Assembly: GCA_021018995.1 (NCBI GenBank)
Contig: CM037587.1
Coordinates: 88,781,251 to 88,845,250 of the forward strand
Reading direction: 5' to 3'
DNA from: Chloranthus sessilifolius
Lineage: Eukaryota > Streptophyta > Magnoliopsida > Chloranthales > Chloranthaceae
Length of the DNA: 64,000 nt
Below, piece after piece: positions 56,831 to 64,000 of the stretch. The notes beneath the pieces are model-generated. The model saw nothing but the letters and a program-made list of their open reading frames with translations. It made no database searches and had not been told where the DNA came from. Positions within the stretch are counted from its first letter, which is position 1. Each line of letters starts with the position of its first letter. The position numbers and the translations under genes were made by a program.

Positions 56831-58677
56831 TTACAAGCCCAATTCAATTGTCTCTTTCTTATTTTCTCGCTTTTTATTCTATTGCAATTTTTTCTCATAT
56901 AAGTCGTGCCTAACCAAATTGCTTTTGTTCTCCCTATTTCGTAAAACTTACAACCCTCCCCTACTCCCTTTCCCTTTTTCCTTTTATTTTCTATCCAAAT
57001 TTCATGATGTGCTTGTCAGAATCGTCTGCATTATTGTTGTTTCATTGCCTTCCCTAATAATTGTCCACCACCTTTGAACCAAAGGAGGACACTGCTCCCC
57101 ATAGGTTTGGGGTGTGCACAAGTCCCGCTAGGAATAGTTAACATAAGGGCAGAATCACCTAAGTAATTAGGAAATGTATTAATTTACTTAAGAATCATGA
57201 CAACTAGAAAATTTAAAATTCCTTTGCCAAATTTAGACATTCTAAACCTTGCGATATTCTACATTTCCATGATGATTACACCATAAAACATACGGTATCA
57301 AAGACGTAGTAAGTCAAAAGGAAGAGAAAAGGTAAAGATATACTTAAAAGCTCAAGGAAAACCATAACCAAGGAGAATTGAGCCCATATATTTTCCATCT
57401 CCTGAAGAGTGATGAGGCAATTTTTTTTATTCAAAGGATTGGACGAGGCATTAGATCCACTAGAAGTTAGGAAACTCCAAATTAAAACAAGTAACAAGAC
57501 TCATGAAACCGAGGAAAGATCAAGGCCTTCTTTAGACAAATTTGAACCTAATGTAACCAACCAAGAAAAATCTGCCTCTTGTTTGTACCCCATTTGAGTC
57601 AGAATCCTACAATTCTTCATCAAAATACTCAAAAGTACTTTGAACCTATGGAACTAATTCAGCCTTCCCTCACTCGAGAATTCAGGAGGTAAAGGAGAAA
57701 GAATCGAAGATGGACCATTTCTGGGCAACATCAAGAAAATGAAGAGAAAATACCTCAAAACAATAATATGGTGACTGAGAAAAGAAGAGACAAACAATGT
57801 GAAAAGTTGCAAGCAAAAAGGCAAAAAGGGACCTTATGTTGAAAATGCAAGATCAAAGAAAGAACTGATCACTGTGAATGTGAGAACCTCGAAAAGAAGA
57901 AGAAAGAAGTTAAACTCAAAAAGGTGGAGTCATGGACCATCTCCTGCACTTCCTGAGTCCTCAAATTCAAACCTCTGTTCAAATTGGCTTTCCTTGAAAC
58001 TTCACCCATAAGCCATACAAACAAACCTAGATTAAAAGCCCTTGTGATCCAAAGTTGAGTGAGCTGTCATGTGGAGATGAGAAGTGACCCAATCTATGGT
58101 GAGGAGATGTCAATGATGCCATTGCCTAAGAATCATGCCTATGCTCATGCTTACAGATCCGCTTGGGAGATGTAACGCTCTTGAGCTTGAGGAAAAATGA
58201 ACCCCTCAACAAAAACACGATGAGAGTATACCTCGTGAGTATTTGGGTTGGAACTTGAGCACCTTAAGTATGACTTATAACCTAATTTTATCCATAGGAT
58301 GAGCTATCGGCACATTTGTATGATTTTCTATGACTGTCACAGATTGGAAATATTGAAACATTCATGAGGTTTATAAATGTTTAAATTCCTGTGCAAACAA
58401 TAATCAAATTTTCGTTTCATCATTGATTCAAGAGTAACTAACCCTGCTCCTTGATTGCTCATTTGATAATATTGCAATCGATGTTAACTGTTTCATGGAG
58501 AAGTTTGTGGGTACCTTCACCGAAAACCCTCAGAGACTTCACTCCTCCTCTAGGGATCACCTAGGGGTTTAAAAGGCTTGTTGCATATGCTAAATGCACT
58601 GCTTCCTACAAAAGTGGCTCTTTACTTTGTTTTTATGTTTCTTTGCTCGTGGACTAGCAAAGCTTAGGTTTGGGGTG

Positions 58678-60536
58678 TGATAAGTAGTGAAAAATACCAT
58701 TTTTACCCCTAAACATGAGCCTTGAAAGACCCTTGAGAGGACTAAATAAGTGCTTTAGTGTTCATATTGCGCCTAACCAAAAGACAGTCCAAATCAAAAC
58801 CATCCTAAAATGATCAAAAGTCGACAACGCATGTCAAACTCAAAGAGGGAGTGAAGAAATAGCCTCAAAGAATGGCTAAAAGGTCCTAAAAGAGCAAGAA
58901 AAGACCAAGAAGAAGAAGGATCCATTCGCAAAGAAGAATGGAAGCTAAAGTAAAGTTCAATTCAAGAAGAACATCTACTATTCGCAAAGAACTTTGAACT
59001 TTGCGAAAAGAAGAGAAGTCCTTTGCGAAAAAGACCTCCGAAGCCAAAATGCTTTGAAAAGAAGAGAAGTCCTGCGAAAAGATCTCCAAGCCAAAGTCCT
59101 TGCTAAAAAGATCTCCGAAGCCAAAATGCTTTGCGAAAAGAGATTCGGAGCCAAAATGCTTTATAAGAGAGATTCGAGCCAAACTACTTTTGCTAAAAAG
59201 CCCTTAAACTATGCGAATGGCATTCTGGGATTTGCACCGTCCAAGGGTATTTCAGAAACTTTGCACGCGCCTTCAATGCATTTTAAAACCCAAGGACATT
59301 CCGAAGATTCTCGAGCACTAACCAAAGGCATATTCCACCCCATGTGAACACCCAAAGATGAAATTACTTGGGAACTTCTAGAAGCTCAAACAGATTTTTG
59401 AATTACATAATGTAATTGATGCCTCTGCTTCCGATTGGTCGAACCAGATCAAGCATTTCCGATTGGCGAACAGATCCGGATCCCGGTGCTCGACTCCTAT
59501 TGGTTGATACTGATCTATCCAATTGATTGGTTGATACACATCCGAAATGCTTAGGGAAAACTATAAATAGACGAACCATTTGCCCAATTTGGGTATCCAG
59601 ATTTTAGAGTTTTCATCTCTGCTTTCCCCATTCCGTAAAGCTCATCCGATTCCCTGTAATCCCTTCTTGTATTTTACCTTGAGAGCCATTGCAGTGATTT
59701 GTACTTCCAAGTTCGGATTCAAGATCAGAACTGAGGGCTCTTCGAGAAGCTCGAGATCGTAAGTCCGAGGGCTCTCTAAGAAGCCGTGCTCAATTGTAAC
59801 GTTGGATTTTAAAAGGTTGTAATTTGTGTCTTCTCCATTGGAGTCATGTCGAGGGTTCCAATGTTCACCTTAGTGCATTAGACTTCTTTAGATTCACTCA
59901 TCCGCATCCAACTTCCCTTAATTCATCATCCTGCGAATTAGCGTTGGTAACCTAATTCAAGCAAGATTTACGATGATGTTCATGTTCAAATAAAGAATAG
60001 GCTACAGGCGATGATCCGTGACAAATCACCCATAAGTCTAAACCTATTCCTTAATTCGATTTATTTCTCTTACATCTGCCGGTAGCCGATGAAGATTGAA
60101 TCGCCTGTTGAACTACAGATTCTCCATTAAAATTCAAAGGCTAAAATACATGAAGCTATTATTTCTGCATTTGTCTTATTTTAAACACCTCCACAACTCG
60201 GATCTGGATCACGTAGTTAGTTCTTTTCTTTATTTGCTTTTAGTTAAACGTGACAAAACCCAACACTCTCTTTTATCTATTCTTTATTTTAGATAATTAT
60301 AGAGCCAGATCTGGTAGCACAGATCTGGAGGTTTATCTCTCATTTTAGACAAACTTCTCTGTGGACGATCTTGAAATACTTACTTTTAAAACTTGCTACA
60401 ATTGGCCCTGATCTTGCAGGCCAGTGTTAGCCCCAATGTGCTGATATCCCTTTCATAAGTTAACATCCATATAATTTAGCATTCTTTAATTCTTTAATTT
60501 TTTGCACACATTTTTGGCACACTTGGAGCGACAACA
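58678..60536 (+). repeat. 3' LTR of the Athila-type element
   Basis: 1859 bp, collinear with the 5' LTR from TGATAAG to GCGACAACA. Substitutions between the two are few and short insertions or deletions are many. It is preceded by the polypurine-like 'ttaggtttggggtg' at 58664-58677. Confidence 0.9.
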
Positions 60537-61044
60537 GCGACAGGTTCTCTTGATATTTGCATCTCACGGCTATTGCGCGATAGCTGCGCGAGGTAGGATT
60601 TTGAAGCTCTCTCTCCTCAGCTGTTCTGAGCGAACCGCGCGAGGGTGAGAGGGGTCTTCTTGAACTGTGCGGGAACTGCGTGACCTTTTACTTCTAAACT
60701 TTACGAGAGCTGCGCGACTCAAGGCTTTTGAAGCTCTTCTGTCACTCTACTGCGCGAGAACTTATTTGTAAAGTCTTGGGACTTCGTGAGGACTGCGCGA
60801 AGTGTATTTTTTTGAATCCTCTGGAGCTTTGTCAGCTGTGCGAGGCTCTTCTATGATCTGGATTCATGGTTCATTCTTTGAGGGACTTCTGGTGCCAAGC
60901 CAGGCTCCTTAGCAGGATTTATGGCCTTATTGCCCTGTTGTTTATTACCTACAGAAAACACTTAACAGGCATTTATTAGATGGCTAAGGGTCTAATCAAA
61001 GGCTAAGTTAAGGGGTGAAAAGTGGTACTTTTTAGGTCTTAACA
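60537..61044 (-). mobile_element. Athila-like LTR C, inner part (start of 3' LTR on minus strand)
   Basis: On the - strand it begins TGTTAAGACCTAAAAAGTACC at 61044 and runs to the insertion at 60536. It then continues at 51836. It carries the same GCGCGA words (60570-60850) as the outer part. The polypurine site 'ttaggtttgggggtg' on the - strand lies at 61045-61059, so this is the 3' LTR of the element to the right. Confidence 0.75.
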
Positions 61045-64000
61045 CACCCCCAAACCTAATCTTTGCTAGTCCCTTAGCAAAGCTACACTAAATCAACTAT
61101 AGAATTTACATGCCACTTTCGTAGGGAACACGGATACATTTAGCATATGAACCAAGCCTTTTAAACCCCTAGGTGATCCCTAGTGGAGGAGTGAAGTCTC
61201 CTGAGGGTTTTCTGTGAAGATACCCACAAACTTCACAATGAAGCAGTTAACAAAAGTGCAATTTATCAGATGAACAGTCAAGAAACAGAGTTGGTTCACC
61301 TTTGAATCAGTAGGAATAAAAGAAATTTAAACACAGTGGCTGCACAGACATTTAAATAGTATAAACTTTTCATGAAAGCAGAGCATTTCCAATCAGTTTA
61401 CACCAAAGACACTACACAGGAGTGTCAACATTAAGGTCATCACTGGATCAAGATTTAGGTTATAGGTCACACCCAATGCATTCAAGATCAGACCAAAAAC
61501 TCTCCAGGGCATACTCTCATGAAGAACTGTTGAGGGTTTCATTTTCTCTCAAGCTCAAGAGCAGTTACATCCCCCAAATGGGTCTGTAAGCATGAGCATA
61601 GGCATAGCTCTGAAGTTCTGGCATCATTGACAGATCCTCACCATAGATTGGATAACTCTTCATCTCCACATGACAGCTCACTCAACTTTGGATCACAAGG
61701 GCTTTAACTGGGCTGTAATGTGGCTTATGGAGTGGGGTTAAAAAGAATGGAAGGTTGAAAAGGGGAGCAAACTTGAGCAATCAATAGGTGATGGAGGTGA
61801 TTAATGACTTCACCTTCTTTAATTCAGCTCCTTTCATCTTTTTTGAGGTTTTCAGATTTGAAGTGAGCAGTTTCTCTTCTTAATTTCGATTTTTCCAATG
61901 AAAGTTCCCTCTTGACTCCTCTCTTACTCCTCTTCATTATTGTTTTTGTTTCTTTTTGATGCATTTTTCTTCTTTTTTTTTTTTTTTGTTTTTTGCTTTT
62001 CTGGAATGCCACCATTTTCTCAGTTGCCATACTGCTAGAATTTTGAGGTATTTCTTCTTTATTCACCTAATGTTGACCATAGCTAGTCCATCTTCAACTC
62101 TTTCTCTTTTACCTTCTGAATTCTCAGAGTGAGGGTAGGGTTAAATCAGATACTTAGGTTCAGGTACAAGTGCTCAGGTGCATTTTGAAGAAATTTAGGA
62201 TTTAAAGCTCAAAGGGGGTATGAACAAGGGCAGTTGCTTAAGGTTGGTCTATTTAGGCTCAAACTGTCCAAAAGAAGGCCTTGATCCTTTCCTAAGTCTC
62301 ATCAGTGCTGTCAGTTGTTTCAACTTGGAGTTGCCCAACTTCTAGTGAGCATAGTGACTCAGCCAGTTCTTAGGGCTAGAAGAAATTGCCTTAGTCACTC
62401 CTCAAGGAAATTTTTTTTGTATAGGCCCAAATCTCACTGGTTATGGTTTTCCTTTGAATTCTTAAGTATGTCCTTACCTTTTTCTCTCTCTAGTGATTCA
62501 CTAAGTGTTGATACAAGTGAGTGTCCTTGGTGATCTTATCATGAAAATGTGGAATACTACAAGCTTATAATGCCTAAAGTCTGGATAAAATTTTAAATTT
62601 CATTATTTTTCAGATTCTCTAGTGAACATGGTTCCATTTCCATATTACTCACAGGATTTTGCTGCACTTAGGTTAACTATTCCATTGGCAGGGTCTGCCT
62701 GCCACACCCCCAAACCTATGAGGAACAGTGTCCTCACTGGTTCAAAGGTGTGTGTGCAGCAGATTTATTAAAGCATACTAAAAGGACATAACATTGAACA
62801 CACAGACAAAAGACAAAGAAAAATAAGAATGACAAAAGGAAACGATCTATTATATGAGAGAAATGTACAAAATGAAAGAGAAAAGTGGAAAAAGAAAATG
62901 CAGAAACAGCAAAAATCCTAAGTACAAGCTAATCATAGTGTGAATCAAAATCGGTCCCAACCCATCCACTTGGCATGCGCTTGAAGGAGAGCCTCTTCCT
63001 CTTTCTTCTTTCGTTCCCGCTCTTCCTTTCTTTGGGCGTCAGTTTTGGGCTTGGTTGGTGCCCTGACCCTCATTTTTCTGGTCTTTGGTTCAGGAGGGAT
63101 TGCGGAAGATTTGGCTGTGGTTGGCTCAGGGGATTTGATGAAACTTTTTCCTTTGGGGCTTTTCCCTTTAGAGCTTGTCCTTTTTGAGGCTTGCCCTTGC
63201 TGAGTCGGAGGGGGAATAAGAGGAGCTTTAGCCTTTGCTGGCTCAGGAGGGACAACGGGGCTCTTGCCTTTATCTCTCTGGGTTAGTGGTGGTGCCTCCT
63301 CAGACTGGGCAGATTGGTCTTTTCCAATTTTCAGAGAGGCAGTTGGGTGAGTAGTCCTCTTGGCAGTAACTTTCCTTCACTGAGGATAAGTTTTGCTCAG
63401 TAGGGGCGGAAGGAGGAGCACTGGGATCCATAGGCGGGGCAGAGTCAGAATCTGAATCAGAGGGGAAAAGAGCAGTGGGATCCAATCCAAGGGCTGCACA
63501 GCTACCTGCGCTCATCTTTGGAAAGCAACCGACCATGGGGTTCATCCTGGGTAGAAGCTCTGGTGGCCTTCGGTGGTGGGGATGGAGGTGTAGGCTTTTT
63601 ACCTTTTTGGGCAGCCGTGGCTCTTTTGGAGGGAGAAGGTTTCTTGGGAGCAGCCCTTTTTCTCTTAGGTGTAGGAGATTTAGCAGGGGGAGGCACGAAA
63701 GGTGGAGGTGGTGGAGGTACTTGTGTAGGAGGGGCAGGAGCAGGGGATGTAGAAGGAGGAGTAGGGGTAATGGGAGATGATGGGCCGGGGGGCGTAGAAG
63801 GTGGGGCCTCAGGGGGGTGCTGTAGCTAGAGGGGTGGCCTCAAATGGTTGGCCAGTCAGTGATGCAACCCTTCTTTGCAAAATTTCTATATGCTTTTGAG
63901 CATAAAGGAGATTGGCATCAGAAAGCCCCTTAGTGAGCCTGTAGATCTCCTCGGCATTGTCCAGTCTCTTTTCCAACATTCGGGCTCTCTTCTGCGCCAG
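61045..64000 (-). mobile_element. Athila-like element, 3' internal region, runs off window
   Basis: Minus-strand sequence collinear with 57060-58670 of the other Athila: 'gcaaagattaggtttggggg', 'ctaggggtttaaaaggcttggttcat', 'cctcaccatagattgg' region, and 'ctttgaaccagtgaggacactgttcctcataggtttgggggtgtgg' (62703-62750 on the + strand). Further right are basic, proline-rich frames ('KRKRAAPKKPSPSKRATA', 63502-63696) and a coiled-coil-like end ('KRARMLEKRLDNAEEIYRL', 63900-64000), matching the 3' extra ORF of Athila elements. Coding parts beyond are outside the window. State is unknown. Confidence 0.65.
62944..64000 (-). pseudogene. 3' ORF region of the minus-strand Athila-like element
   Basis: Read right to left: a charged coiled-coil segment with 'LYAQKHIEILQRRVASLTGQ', a long Pro/Gly/Ala-rich linker, 'PTPKRKRAAPKKPSPSKRAT' which resembles a nuclear localisation signal, a Ser/Asp stretch ('PSDSDSDSAPPMDPSAPP') and a lysine/proline-rich tail. 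Composition fits the C-terminal extra ORF of Athila elements. The 5' part is outside the window, and I make no statement about intactness. Confidence 0.45.

Larger units (their letters stand above)
51837..60536 (+). mobile_element. Athila-type LTR retrotransposon, full-length frame, coding-poor
   Basis: Complete outer structure: LTR 51837-53690 and LTR 58678-60536, both TGATAAG…CGACAACA, with a 5-bp target duplication GCGAC on each side (51832-51836, 60537-60541). The primer site TGGCGCCGTTGCCGGGGA (53697-53714), complementary to tRNA-Asp, is the Athila hallmark. The polypurine site 'ttaggtttggggtg' ends at the 3' LTR. The 5-kb interior holds gag-protease remnants and a 3' ORF remnant but no reverse transcriptase or integrase that I can see, so it needed help from another element. 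It inserted into LTR C. The LTRs are very similar, so insertion was probably recent. The reading frames are broken in several places. Confidence 0.9.

Overview
This is nuclear DNA from a flowering plant, in a gene-poor, transposon-packed region. The plant assignment rests on the families present: an FHY3/FAR1-type transposase, DUF1985-Ulp1 (C48) genes, a plant mobile domain (PMD) gene, dual-RNase-H Ty3/gypsy (Tat lineage) coding sequence, and an Athila-type element with a tRNA-Asp primer site. I see no intact host gene, no tRNA or rRNA gene and no CRISPR array.

Region 1 (1-20.45 kb) is the most unusual part. Two diverged, broken copies of a multi-exon SUMO-protease-like gene (DUF1985-like N-terminus, acidic/coiled-coil middle, proline-rich or low-complexity exon, C48 peptidase C-terminus) lie on the + strand at 0.9-4.8 and 15.9-19.7 kb. 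A degraded FAR1-type MULE transposase lies between them on the - strand (9.46-11.83 kb). All non-coding parts of this region are laced with a degenerate 22-bp dyad repeat (GAAGCG-N4-CGCTTC-N6) which fills introns and flanks, avoids the conserved exons and stops near 20.25 kb. The likely reading is one or two very large MULE-type elements carrying Ulp1 genes. A 1.36-kb non-autonomous hAT with a perfect 8-bp target duplication, itself holding a foldback MITE, sits at 13.2-14.5 kb.

Region 2 (20.5-26.6 kb) consists of LTR fragments: a copia-like LTR with GACCGGTC motifs, a TGTAGACACC-type gypsy LTR region with six near-perfect 29-nt palindromes in two clusters, a small MITE, and the U3 of an Athila-like LTR rich in CCTRTCGAGAGG motifs.

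Region 3 (26.6-49.8 kb) holds a broken Tat-lineage Ty3/gypsy element: two related LTRs, gag, protease, G-patch, RT, RNase H, a second RNase H and integrase on the + strand. An intron-containing PMD gene follows on the - strand, which is the known antisense extra gene of this lineage. After it come another Athila-like U3 and a minus-strand LTR-like block.

Region 4 (49.8-64 kb) is a minus-strand Athila-like element that runs off the right edge. Its LTR is split by a complete-looking but coding-poor Athila element (51837-60536, 1.85-kb LTRs, 5-bp target duplication GCGAC, tRNA-Asp primer site). The two LTRs of the inserted element differ mostly by tiny indels, which raises doubt about local sequence accuracy.

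All coordinates, motifs and alignments were read by eye. No database or alignment program was run.
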